DNA of 32,286 bases from Eubacteriales Family XIII. Incertae Sedis bacterium (GTDB taxonomy: Bacteria > Bacillota > Clostridia > Peptostreptococcales > Anaerovoracaceae): the NCBI GenBank assembly GCA_031290135.1, contig JAITOE010000080.1, positions 1 through 32,286 on the forward strand, in the 5' to 3' direction. Made by a program: the position numbers and the translations under genes. The notes under the pieces were generated by a model, which was not told the DNA's origin, ran no database searches, and worked only from the letters and a program-made list of their open reading frames with translations. Position 1 is the first letter of the stretch; each line of letters opens with the position of its first letter. Below, one piece after another: positions 8,893 to 17,348 of the stretch.

Positions 8893-9565
8893 TGCGGCGC
8901 CTCCCTTCGGCGAAGTTTAAGAACAGCAGCACGATAACGGAAATCGCGATGTTCACGGCGACCCATCTGTAAGCCAGACCGTCGTCGCCGGTGCGCCAGA
9001 GCTGGTAGACCGTCGTGGAGATGATTGCCGTCCGTCCGGGCGTGTAGCCCGCAAGCATGCTCGTCGCGCCGTATTCGCCCAGCGCGCGTGCGAACGCGAG
9101 TATCGTGCCCGCCAGGATTCCGGCGCGGCAGTTGGGCAGGGTGATGCGCCAGAAGATATAGGTGTTGGACAGACCCAGCGTCTGCCCCGAATGACGCAGC
9201 GTGTGGTCAAAGGAGGCAAACGCGCCCCGCGCCGTCCTGTACATGAGGGGAAAGGCGACGGCAATGGACGCAAACACCGCGGAATACCAGACCATCGCCA
9301 TCTTCCACCCGGTGAGCATGCCAAAAAAGCCTTTCGGACCGAGCATTTTCAGCAGGAAGAAGCCGACGACCGTCGGCGGAAGCACCAGCGGCAGGGTCAG
9401 TATCACGTCGATCACGCCGCGCACGGCACGCGGCAGACGTTCGATATAATACGCGGCGAAGATGCCGGCGAAGAACGTGACTGCCGTCGAGATCGCCGCG
9501 ACGCGCAGCGAATTAAACAGCGGAAACAGATCCATTTGCGCCTCCCGTATTACCCTGTTTGCCAT
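8885..9565 (-). CDS. modB: Molybdate-type ABC transporter permease
   Basis: Hydrophobic BPD-permease: VILTLPLVLPPTVVGFFLL..., EYGATSMLAGYTPGRT; overlaps modC by 8 nt. True start may be MDLFPLF (about 9535). Confidence 0.88.
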   Translation of the reverse strand: MANRVIREAQMDLFPLFNSLRVAAISTAVTFFAGIFAAYYIERLPRAVRGVIDVILTLPLVLPPTVVGFFLLKMLGPKGFFGMLTGWKMAMVWYSAVFASIAVAFPLMYRTARGAFASFDHTLRHSGQTLGLSNTYIFWRITLPNCRAGILAGTILAFARALGEYGATSMLAGYTPGRTAIISTTVYQLWRTGDDGLAYRWVAVNIAISVIVLLFLNFAEGRRRNA

Positions 9566-9636
9566 AAAAGAGCGGCTGCCAATCAGTCCGATTCACACGC
9601 TCCGGGGATTGATATACTCGTGTTTATTACAAAATT

Positions 9637-9657
9637 CCGCCCGCAATCAGCGGGCGG
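9637..9657 (-). terminator. Candidate hairpin (terminator or processing stem) downstream of modA
   Basis: ccgcccgc-aatca-gcgggcgg 8-bp perfect stem, followed on the minus strand by AATTTTGTAAT (weak T-tract). Confidence 0.45.
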
Positions 9658-9674
9658 GTTGCGGAAACGAGTAT

Positions 9675-9714
9675 TACCGGTTCGCATAGCGGTAAATGTT
9701 TTCGCGAACCGGTA
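9675..9714. repeat. Inverted repeat between modA and modB
   Basis: taccggttcgc (9675-9685) and gcgaaccggta (9704-9714), perfect 11-bp arms, 18-nt loop; GTATTACCG motif occurs on both sides. Confidence 0.8.
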
Positions 9715-9754
9715 TTACCGCTCCTGTTGTAAGCAACGAAAAACAAACGCCGGC

Positions 9755-10969
9755 TTAGTCGGCGATGGTGAATCCGACCTCTTTGAACACCTCGGACGCC
9801 TTCGGCGTGCGGAGGAATGCCAGATAGCTGGCGGCGGCGGCCTGGTTCTTGGACGCGGCCAGGACGGCCGCCGGGTAAACGACCGGGGTCACCAACGAAC
9901 CTGCGGGCGGATTTGCCACGATTTCAAGTTTCGCGGAGTACGCGTCGGTGCCGTAGACGACGCCGCAGTCCACGACGCTTTCCTGAACCCAGGACGTGAC
10001 TTCCTTGACGTTGCTGCCGAAAGTCACGTTCTTCTGGAACGCGTCGTTCCACAGCCCCATTGAGGTGAAGATTTCCTTTGCGTATGCGCCGACGGGCACA
10101 TCATCGTTGCCGAGGGCGATCAGCTTCGCTTTTGACACGTCGCTGAACGCGTGGATGTCCGCTGGGTTGCCTTCCGGCACGACGAGGACGACTTTGTTTT
10201 CGACGAGATCGAAGCGCGTGCTTTCCGTGACCGCTTTTTCGTCCGAAAGCGTGTTCATCTGCTTCTGGGCGGCGGAAATGAACACGTCGGCCTCGGCGCC
10301 TTCCTGAATCTGGGTGAGGAGCGTCCCCGATGAATCAAAGGTCGCGACAAGCTTGGCGTTGGGCGCCGCGGCTTTGTACAGCTCGGTGATTTCATTGATG
10401 GTTTCGGTCATGGAAGCGGCGGCGAAGATGTTCAGCGTGACCGGCGCCATGGCGTAATCGCTCGCGCTGTAAATGAACACCTCTTTGGTCGCTTCGGTAT
10501 AATCCACGCCGAAATCAAGCGCCTCCGCGATGTCGCGGAGCTTGAAGTAATTGTTGCCTTCGATGTTGTACGCCGTGAGGCTGAGGGCTTTGCCGTCAAG
10601 GGTGATTTTCGCGGCGGTCGCCGTCGCGGGATAGGACTTTGTTCCGCGGCTGGCAAGTTCGCCGCCCACAGATGTATACGCGGAGCCGCCGGTGATGGCG
10701 ATGGTGTTCGCCTTGCTGTCCCATGACACTTCAAACTGCGCCGCAGTGCTGCTGAGCGCGGCGGCAAGGTCGCGGAGCTTGAAATAATTGCTGCCGCCGA
10801 TGTTGTACGCGTCAAACGCGACCGCGCCGCCATCGACGGATACCTTGTAGGCGGTGGGCGCCGCCGTGATGTCCGCCGCGCCGGCAAGGGCCGGGAATCC
10901 CATGACGGCTGCAAGGACAACCGTGAGGATCATTGTGATGATTTTTGTGTTATACCGTGACTTTACCAT
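9755..10969 (-). CDS. modA: Molybdate-type solute-binding protein fused to N-terminal copper-amine-oxidase-like stalk domain
   Basis: Signal peptide, then AYKVSVDGGAVAFDAYNIGGSNYFKLRDLAAAL...DSKANTIAI (Cu_amine_oxidN1-like), then ModA core LNIFAAASMTETINEITELYKAAAPNAKLVATFDSSGTLLTQIQEGAEADVFISA. ORF-track start is 10984; MVKSRYNTKI (about 10969) is a likely alternative. Confidence 0.85.
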   Translation of the reverse strand: MVKSRYNTKIITMILTVVLAAVMGFPALAGAADITAAPTAYKVSVDGGAVAFDAYNIGGSNYFKLRDLAAALSSTAAQFEVSWDSKANTIAITGGSAYTSVGGELASRGTKSYPATATAAKITLDGKALSLTAYNIEGNNYFKLRDIAEALDFGVDYTEATKEVFIYSASDYAMAPVTLNIFAAASMTETINEITELYKAAAPNAKLVATFDSSGTLLTQIQEGAEADVFISAAQKQMNTLSDEKAVTESTRFDLVENKVVLVVPEGNPADIHAFSDVSKAKLIALGNDDVPVGAYAKEIFTSMGLWNDAFQKNVTFGSNVKEVTSWVQESVVDCGVVYGTDAYSAKLEIVANPPAGSLVTPVVYPAAVLAASKNQAAAASYLAFLRTPKASEVFKEVGFTIAD

Positions 10970-11023
10970 GTGCGTTCCTCCCATTCATGAATGTGCTCTG
11001 TCGGTTATAGCGCCAATGTCTTC

Positions 11024-11052
11024 AACATATCATACTTGAAACGTAAAGTCAA
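11024..11052 (-). promoter_or_regulatory. Putative sigma70-type promoter for modA
   Basis: Minus strand TTGACT (11047-11052), 17-nt spacer, TATGTT (11024-11029). Confidence 0.5.
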
Positions 11053-11092
11053 TATAAAATGTCTTTATGTGCCATTTTATGCGTTAATTCGT

Positions 11093-12427
11093 TTATTTAT
11101 CGAGTCTTTGCGCGGCATCCATCAGAACCGCGTGTTCGTTCTCCAGCTCCCCTTCTATTACAAGATCCAGCAGACGATCCAGCGTCTGCCCGATCCCGCG
11201 TCCTTCCGGCATGCCCGCCGCGATCAGGTCTCGGCCGCTGACTGCCAGATCCCGCAGCGAAAAGCACTGGTTTTCCAGAAAAATCCGCTCCAGCACGAAG
11301 GGGATCTCCGCAAGCTGGCGCATCCGTTTTTTCCGCGTCCTTGCGCTCTGTGCCAGCGCGTCCGCGCGCCGTACCTCCAGCAATCGCCTGAACTGCGTTT
11401 CGCCCAGACGGTTCAGCCGGCGCTTCACCTTAGAAATGTCCGGCGCCAGCTCCGAATCATGGAAATAGACCAGCTCCTTCACGTCCGCAGTCAGATCGTT
11501 CGGAAACCGCAGGCGGCGCAAAATACGTTCCGTCATTTCCGCGCCGCGCGCCGGGTGGCCGTAGAAATGATCGAATCCGTCCTTGCCCACGCAATGGGAG
11601 CCGGGTTTCCCTATGTCGTGCAGCAGCAGGGCCAGCCGCAGGGTCAGGTCGGCCGGCGCGGCTTCCACCGCGTGCAAGGTGTGTTCCCAGACATCCAGAT
11701 AATGATAGGGATTTGCCTGCGGAAAAGCACACATCGGCGCGATTTCCGGCAAAACCACGGCGATCACGTCCGCAAATTCCCGCAGCGCCGCCGTCGCGCC
11801 CGCGCCTGTCAGCAGCTTGCCAAGCTCCGCGCTCACGCGTTCAGGCGCGATGGCAAGCAGCTGTTTTTTATTTTTGTGCAGGCTGTCCCGCGTAGCCGGG
11901 TCGATGGAGAAGTTCAGGCGCGCGGCAAAACGCAGGGCGCGCATCATCCGCAGCGCGTCTTCCCGGAAGCGCAGGTCCGCTTCGCCCACGGCACGTATCC
12001 GTTTCGCTTCCAGATCTTCCCTGCCGCCAAAATAGTCGATAAGGCCGGCATCCGGGCGATACGCCATCGCGTTGACCGTAAAATCACGGCGCGCCAGGTC
12101 TTCCCGCAGACTTTTTACGAATTTCACCTGATCCGGGCGGCGGCAGTCGCTGTACGCCCCGTCGAAGCGGTAGGTGGCGACGTCAAAATTCCCGTCCTCC
12201 GTCACGACGGTCACTGCGCCGAACCGAAGCCCCGTTTCCAGGATCCGGTAGCCCGCAAGGCAGGCTGCCGCTTCGTCCGGCGTGGCGGCGGTACAGATAT
12301 CCCAGTCTGCGGGCGTCAAGCCAAGGAGGCTGTCACGTACACAGCCTCCCACGACGCAGGTTTCAAACCCGTTTTCCTCCAAAATTCTTATGATTTTTTC
12401 GGCCTCGGCCGGAAGCGCGATTTTCAT
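11093..12427 (-). CDS. cca: CCA tRNA nucleotidyltransferase / polyA polymerase family with HD domain
   Basis: CVVGGCVRDSLLGLTPADWDICTAATPDE, RDFTVNAMAYRPDAGLIDYFGGREDL, HD region LLLHDIGKP. Confidence 0.9.
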   Translation of the reverse strand: MKIALPAEAEKIIRILEENGFETCVVGGCVRDSLLGLTPADWDICTAATPDEAAACLAGYRILETGLRFGAVTVVTEDGNFDVATYRFDGAYSDCRRPDQVKFVKSLREDLARRDFTVNAMAYRPDAGLIDYFGGREDLEAKRIRAVGEADLRFREDALRMMRALRFAARLNFSIDPATRDSLHKNKKQLLAIAPERVSAELGKLLTGAGATAALREFADVIAVVLPEIAPMCAFPQANPYHYLDVWEHTLHAVEAAPADLTLRLALLLHDIGKPGSHCVGKDGFDHFYGHPARGAEMTERILRRLRFPNDLTADVKELVYFHDSELAPDISKVKRRLNRLGETQFRRLLEVRRADALAQSARTRKKRMRQLAEIPFVLERIFLENQCFSLRDLAVSGRDLIAAGMPEGRGIGQTLDRLLDLVIEGELENEHAVLMDAAQRLDK

Positions 12428-12467
12428 GTTTCCAGTATACATCACAAACCAAGGTCTTTCAAGGGTT

Positions 12468-13454
12468 TTACGCTTCGCCCGCCTCGCCTTCGCTTACGTG
12501 TTCGCTTACGAACTTCGTGCGCGACCTTTTTTTGAAGCGCACGCCGTTCTTGTGCGCGCAGGATTGCCGGAATTTCATCGGGGATATCCCCAGTTCTTTC
12601 TTGAACATCCTGCAAAAGTAAGAACCGTCCGTGAACCCCATCGCTTTCGCTATGTCGCCCATGCTCATCTCCGTGTTCACGATCAGGCGCTTCGCCTCCG
12701 CGATTTCCACCTTTTTGATGAATTCGCCGGGAGTAAGGCCCGTCTGCCGCTTGACCTGCACATTCAGGCAGCCCATGGACACATTGAGCCTGTCTGCGAA
12801 GTACCGGACGGACTGCCGCTGCGCCACATGCTTATGCACAAGTTTCTGGAAATTTTCGTACAGCGTCGAATATCTCTGCTGCGGCGCATTGTTCGCATTC
12901 TTCCGCTGGAAACTGCGGAAAAGCTGGATCAGGAAGATGTTCAGGTATGCGCGTATGATGGCTGCGTATTCCGGTCCCTTGGCGCGGTGTTCCTTGTCCA
13001 TCATTCCGATCAGTTCCTCCATCTGCCGCATTTCGTAAGCGTTCAGCGGCACGCCGAGCCCGCCCATCTCCCTGAAAAGATTCAGTTCCCATACGGCGTT
13101 CACACTGAGGGTCGTGTCGATCAGGAAATCCTCGTTGAAATAAATCATCGTTCCATCGATGTCCGTCACGCCTTCCCAATAATGCACCTGGCCTGGGCAG
13201 ATCAGAAACACCATGTCCGAAATGTTTTCGTGGGACGTGTAGTCCAGAACGTGATGCCCGTCCGACTTTTTCACGAACAAAATTTCATAGAACGGATGGC
13301 GGTGCGGCTTGCTTGCCCCGTCTTCCGTGGCAGAATCTGCGATGTCGCTTGTGATTTCAAAAGCCACGCCGTCGTAGGGGTTCACCTCAAAACAGTCATG
13401 TACCGGGATATTGATCTTCAGAACTTCTCTTTTGCTGTCATTTCTTTTTTTCAT
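12468..13454 (-). CDS. AraC family transcriptional regulator
   Basis: C-terminal double HTH: VRYFADRLNVSMGCLNVQVKRQTGLTPGEFIKKVEIAEAKRLI...MGDIAKAMGFTDGSYFCRMFKKELGISPMKFR. Confidence 0.9.
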   Translation of the reverse strand: MKKRNDSKREVLKINIPVHDCFEVNPYDGVAFEITSDIADSATEDGASKPHRHPFYEILFVKKSDGHHVLDYTSHENISDMVFLICPGQVHYWEGVTDIDGTMIYFNEDFLIDTTLSVNAVWELNLFREMGGLGVPLNAYEMRQMEELIGMMDKEHRAKGPEYAAIIRAYLNIFLIQLFRSFQRKNANNAPQQRYSTLYENFQKLVHKHVAQRQSVRYFADRLNVSMGCLNVQVKRQTGLTPGEFIKKVEIAEAKRLIVNTEMSMGDIAKAMGFTDGSYFCRMFKKELGISPMKFRQSCAHKNGVRFKKRSRTKFVSEHVSEGEAGEA

Positions 13455-13891
13455 GAATAACGCTCCTCTCTACTACCTTTTTTCTTCCATTCGTTCATTC
13501 ATTCTTGTTCCTGCCCGTTTCCCGTCTGACGCGCCGTCGAGGGGTTTTCGGCGAATTTGCGCGTAAGGAAATACGCCTGTGAAAACGCAGGTGTCAAACG
13601 CAATTGACGTATCAGGAAATGAATGCCGCATCGCCCGAACAGAGCGAAGACTTCTTATGAAAGAACTGATATCCCCCGATGTTGGGACTTTTTTAGGAAT
13701 TTTTTATATTGCTTATGTCTATAATATACCTTAAAAATTGCATATTAAACATGAATTGGTTTAATTTTATTATTTTTTTTAATAATTCACACAGTTATTT
13801 TTTAGTTTTTGAACGAAAATTCGAAATAAAGTGTGATATTTCAATGTTTTGCGACCCGATCGACGGAGTAATGGCGGCGCCTTTCATACAT

Positions 13892-14755
13892 TCATAATCC
13901 GAGCGCTTCCCCCGCGTGGTAGGAGCTTCTGACAAACGGCGCGGAAGCGACGAACGAAAAGCCTTTCTCTTTTGCCATCTCGGCATATTCCGCGAATTGA
14001 TCCGGGTGGACATAGGCGCAGACGGGGTGGTGCGCCCGCGACGGGGCCAGATACTGCCCTATGGTAAGAAATTCACAGCCGGCCGCGCGCAGATCGTCAA
14101 ACAATGCCGTGACCTGGTTTTTTGTTTCTCCGAGCCCCAGCATGATGCCGCTTTTGCTGCGGATGTCCGGGTTCATCTGCTTGATGCCGCGAATCAGGTC
14201 CAGCGAACGCCTGTAATCGGCCTGCGGCCTGACTGCCGGATAGAGGGCGGCCACCGTTTCCATATTGTGGCTGATCACGGAAGGTTTTGCGTCCGCGACG
14301 CGCGCGAGGGCATCTTCGCTCCCTTTGAAATCCGGAACCAGCACCTCCGTGGCGGTGTCCGGGCTGTGGCGGCGTATCGCCTCGACGACGTCCGCAAACT
14401 GGGAAGCGCCGCCGTCCGGCAGGTCGTCCCTTGTCACGGACGTGATCACGGCATAGCGCAAACCGAGCCGCTTCACCGCTTCCGCCGTGCGTTCCGGCTC
14501 CTGCGGGTCCAGCGGCTGCGGCACGCCTGCGCGGACGTTGCAGAAACGGCAGTTGCGCGTGCAATTCGTGCCGAGTATCATGAAGGTGGCCGTTTTGGAA
14601 GCGAAACATTCCATGTAATTCGGGCAATGCGCTTCCCGGCAAACGGTGTTCAGGTTCAATTCTTCCAGCAGGGCCTCCACCGCGTCCCTGTTTGGATCGG
14701 CGGCATAGGTTTTACGCAGCCATTCCGGTTTTCTGTCCATTTGATTTTCACTCAT
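13892..14755 (-). CDS. lipA: Lipoyl synthase
   Basis: CREAHCPNYMECF and radical-SAM motif CTRNCRFCNV, both cysteine clusters characteristic of LipA. Confidence 0.95.
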   Translation of the reverse strand: MSENQMDRKPEWLRKTYAADPNRDAVEALLEELNLNTVCREAHCPNYMECFASKTATFMILGTNCTRNCRFCNVRAGVPQPLDPQEPERTAEAVKRLGLRYAVITSVTRDDLPDGGASQFADVVEAIRRHSPDTATEVLVPDFKGSEDALARVADAKPSVISHNMETVAALYPAVRPQADYRRSLDLIRGIKQMNPDIRSKSGIMLGLGETKNQVTALFDDLRAAGCEFLTIGQYLAPSRAHHPVCAYVHPDQFAEYAEMAKEKGFSFVASAPFVRSSYHAGEALGL

Positions 14756-14796
14756 CACGTGGCCGCAGGGTTACGCCCGCCCTGCGGCGGCGGAAC

Positions 14797-15810
14797 CTAC
14801 GTAACTATATTAAACATGCAGGCTATCAGTTCCTCTGCGGTAATCGATCCCAGACAGGGGCGCAAATCCGTCGTTTCCAGTGTCCGGCGGACGTCTTCCA
14901 CGCGGTACGTCCTGCCTTTTAGCTGTTCTTCCAGCGAACGCACGGAAACCAGCGACAAAAAATCGCCATGGATCCTGCATTCGGATATGCGCCCCTTTTC
15001 GATTTCAAGATACGTCTCGATTTTTCCGCCGGGAAAACGTTTCGCGTTGGCAAAGGAAAACTTCGGCGCTTTCCCGAACGTCCATTCAGGGTTCGCGTAT
15101 TTTTCGGCGCGGATGGCTTCGATTTCCCGGATGTCCTGTTCCGTCAGATGGTATTCCCGGATATCCAGGTCTTCAAACAGATGCTGCTTGAGCCTGTCCC
15201 AAAAGATACGCGGCGGACAGGGCGATTCCAGATATTCAATCAGGTTTGTGACACGGCTCCGCATGGAGCGCAGGGCTTTGGATTTGATTTTTCCCTCATC
15301 TGTTTTCAGAAACCGCGTAAGCTCTTCCAGATCCGTGTCAAAAAGCAGGGAGCCGTGGCTGCACAGCTTTCCTTTCGCGATGAACTGCGCCAGGCCGGAA
15401 ACCTTTTTGCCGTCCACCAGGATGTCGTTGCGGCCTTCCAGGCGCGCGGGGATCCCCATCTGGTACAAGGCACGGATCACGGGCTCCGCCGCGGCACACA
15501 TGGCCATCTGCTTCGCGTCGTCGTTTTCGCCATAGGGCAGGATGACCGTAAAAAGCAAGGCGCCCAAATCGGTGAAGATTGTCCCGCCTCCGCTGGAACG
15601 TCTCACGATTTGGACACCCGATTTCTCCGCCTCCGCGAGATCGATCTCGGCGGCGGCGATTTGGTTCCTGCCAAGCATCGCGCATTTTTCTGTCTGCCAT
15701 ATCATCCAAATCGGTTCTTTGCCTTGAAAATGCCGCATGCAATATTCTTCGGCGGCGAAATGGAACGCCGCTTCGGTTGAACGTGGTTCAATATAGATCA
15801 ATTCGCTCAT
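14797..15810 (-). CDS. lplA: Lipoate-protein ligase
   Basis: VQIVRRSSGGGTIFTDLGALLFTVI and CMLGRNQ motifs; adjacent to lipA. Confidence 0.92.
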   Translation of the reverse strand: MSELIYIEPRSTEAAFHFAAEEYCMRHFQGKEPIWMIWQTEKCAMLGRNQIAAAEIDLAEAEKSGVQIVRRSSGGGTIFTDLGALLFTVILPYGENDDAKQMAMCAAAEPVIRALYQMGIPARLEGRNDILVDGKKVSGLAQFIAKGKLCSHGSLLFDTDLEELTRFLKTDEGKIKSKALRSMRSRVTNLIEYLESPCPPRIFWDRLKQHLFEDLDIREYHLTEQDIREIEAIRAEKYANPEWTFGKAPKFSFANAKRFPGGKIETYLEIEKGRISECRIHGDFLSLVSVRSLEEQLKGRTYRVEDVRRTLETTDLRPCLGSITAEELIACMFNIVT

Positions 15811-16244
15811 TTTTCCTCTAAGCCGGCCTCTTCTTCCGCGCTTTTTTTCTTCAGGCGTTTGGGCAGCGACGTATTGGCGCCGTCCCCTTCGTCTGTTGTT
15901 TCTTCTACGTCAATCCCGTCCGCTTCATCCGCAGGTTCTTCTTTTTCGGTTTTCTGCGGTTTCTTTGCGGCGGAGGCAGGGCTTTCCGTCACAACCTTTG
16001 AAACCGCCCAGCGCATGATTTCGAATTTTGTTTTATCGGCGCCCACTTGAATGGTCAGCACTTCATCTTTTGTCTTGACGATTTTCCCGCAAATTCCGCC
16101 AATCGTAATGACTTCATCGCCGACTTTTATGGCGTTGCGCATGGTGTTGACATCTTTTTCGCGTTTTTTTTGTGGCCGGATCAACAAGAAGTACATAATC
16201 GCAATCAGCAAAATCAGCGGTAAAATGGTTGTAAAGTTGCCCAT
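15807..16244 (-). CDS. yajC: Preprotein translocase subunit YajC
   Basis: Single N-terminal TM followed by FLLIRPQKKREKDVNTMRNAIKVGDEVITIGGICGKIV; stop overlaps the lplA start (ATGA). Confidence 0.92.
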   Translation of the reverse strand: MGNFTTILPLILLIAIMYFLLIRPQKKREKDVNTMRNAIKVGDEVITIGGICGKIVKTKDEVLTIQVGADKTKFEIMRWAVSKVVTESPASAAKKPQKTEKEEPADEADGIDVEETTDEGDGANTSLPKRLKKKSAEEEAGLEEK

Positions 16245-16347
16245 CGTGTTCCTCCAATACATCAGTCAGTCCTAATAAAGTGCTCTCACCTTTCCATTAT
16301 ACCTTAGCCAGATTAAATTGCAACCGTTTTTTCTTTTTTTACGGCGC

Positions 16348-16371
16348 GTGTGCGGGTGCGTGTGCGGGTGC
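16348..16371. repeat. Two tandem copies of GTGTGCGGGTGC
   Basis: 16348-16359 and 16360-16371 are identical; a third identical copy lies at 17316-17327. Confidence 0.9.
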
Positions 16372-16383
16372 GCGTGAATAAGC

Positions 16384-16620
16384 TTAAATCCCGTATAAAA
16401 CAGCAAAGTTCATATGTTTATAAACGCAGTCCGCAACAGAGAAACCCGCATTCTTAAACCAATTCAATTGCTCTTCTACCATCGATGGTGTATCAAGTGC
16501 CATGCTTTGCTGCATTCTTGCCATCTCCGCATCTGTCAACCCGCTGGATTTGACGATAGACGATAGACATCCATGTTTCTTCATACCGCTTCTGTAAATC
16601 CGAATCAGGACTGATGATTT
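16384..16620 (-). pseudogene. C-terminal remnant of a SAM-dependent methyltransferase, frameshifted
   Basis: DLQKRYEETWMS + KSSGLTDAEMARMQQSMALDTPSMVEEQLNWFKNAGFSVADCVYKHMNFAVLYGI across two frames, split at a 7-bp tandem duplication (16553-16566). Confidence 0.65.
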
Positions 16621-16870
16621 GGTCACTTTCGCGTACGGTGTAATATCGAAGGGAGCCGTCGTCAAGCATCAGCATATTCTCCCCTCCTGGAACCCCATGC
16701 GCCCCGGCCTTGATGGTTTTGGACGGTTCGTCCAAAACGCTGCCGGAATGTCCGTCATAGGGGCGGGCACCGCCTTTAAACTCGTGGTTCGCATATCTGC
16801 TTGCCTCATTGTTTCTCGGATCGGGCAAACCATTCACTGCGTCACGGACGGTCTGCCAACGTTCACCGAA
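16621..16870 (-). pseudogene. C-terminal remnant of a DNA (cytosine-5) methyltransferase
   Basis: GERWQTVRDAVNGLPDPRNN...NHEFKGGARPYDGHSGSVLDEPSKTIKAGAHGVPGGENMLMLDDGSLRYYTVRES, typical of the target-recognition/motif IX-X region. Confidence 0.78.
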
Positions 16871-17073
16871 CAATCTGAATAGCGGACAAGCTGTACATCC
16901 GTCTGGACAACATTCCAGTCTTCAATCCCCGAGAATCCGTTTGCAATGTTCGCCTTGATGTTGTCGCAGGAATCCTTGTCCCACTCCAACAGCGCGGCAG
17001 GTTCAAATCCCGCTTGATGCAACCCCAACGCAAGCCCGCCGGTGCCACAAAACATTTCTAAAGAACGAATCAC
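16871..17073 (-). pseudogene. N-terminal remnant of a DNA (cytosine-5) methyltransferase
   Basis: MIRSLEMFCGTGGLALGLHQAGFEPAALLEWDKDSCDNIKANI...VVQTDVQLVRYSD: C5-MTase motif I-III; PCQ catalytic motif missing through internal deletion. Confidence 0.82.
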
Positions 17074-17203
17074 AATCCATCGTGATATTCTCGCCTTTGC
17101 CGAGCTTCGCGATGGAAGTCGTGCTGACGCCGGACAACTCCTTCAGATCCTGCTTGTTCATGTTCTTGTCTATCAACAGTTTCCAGAGTTTGTTATAGCT
17201 TAT
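17074..17203 (-). pseudogene. Truncated XRE-family HTH regulator (R-M controller-like)
   Basis: Minus-strand frame reads ISYNKLWKLLIDKNMNKQDLKELSGVSTTSIAKLGKGENITMD, preceded by an in-frame TAG and running directly into the methyltransferase start. Confidence 0.72.
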
Positions 17204-17315
17204 CTACACAGTAAACACCTCAATCGGAATGCCGCCTCTCATCCTACTTACAGTATATCATCATGTCCGAGAATTTCAATGGAATCTTTGTGAACTCAAA
17301 GGCTATTTTTATTTT

Positions 17316-17327
17316 GTGTGCGGGTGC
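17316..17327. repeat. Third copy of GTGTGCGGGTGC
   Basis: Exact match to the 16348-16371 units, same orientation, at the other edge of the methyltransferase relic. Confidence 0.85.
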
Positions 17328-17348
17328 GGGTCGGGCTGAATTTCCCGC

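Noticed and set aside
10991-13460. Long plus-strand ORFs (514 and 392 aa)
   Set aside because: Antisense shadows of the CCA-adding enzyme and AraC genes; Arg/His-rich translations with no recognisable family.
13916-15535. 539-aa plus-strand ORF
   Set aside because: Antisense to lipA and lplA, whose motifs are unambiguous.
16493-16873. 126-aa ORF as a functional methyltransferase
   Set aside because: Only the C-terminal target-recognition part is present; it starts at a TTG inside a deletion junction and lacks motif I and the PCQ catalytic motif.
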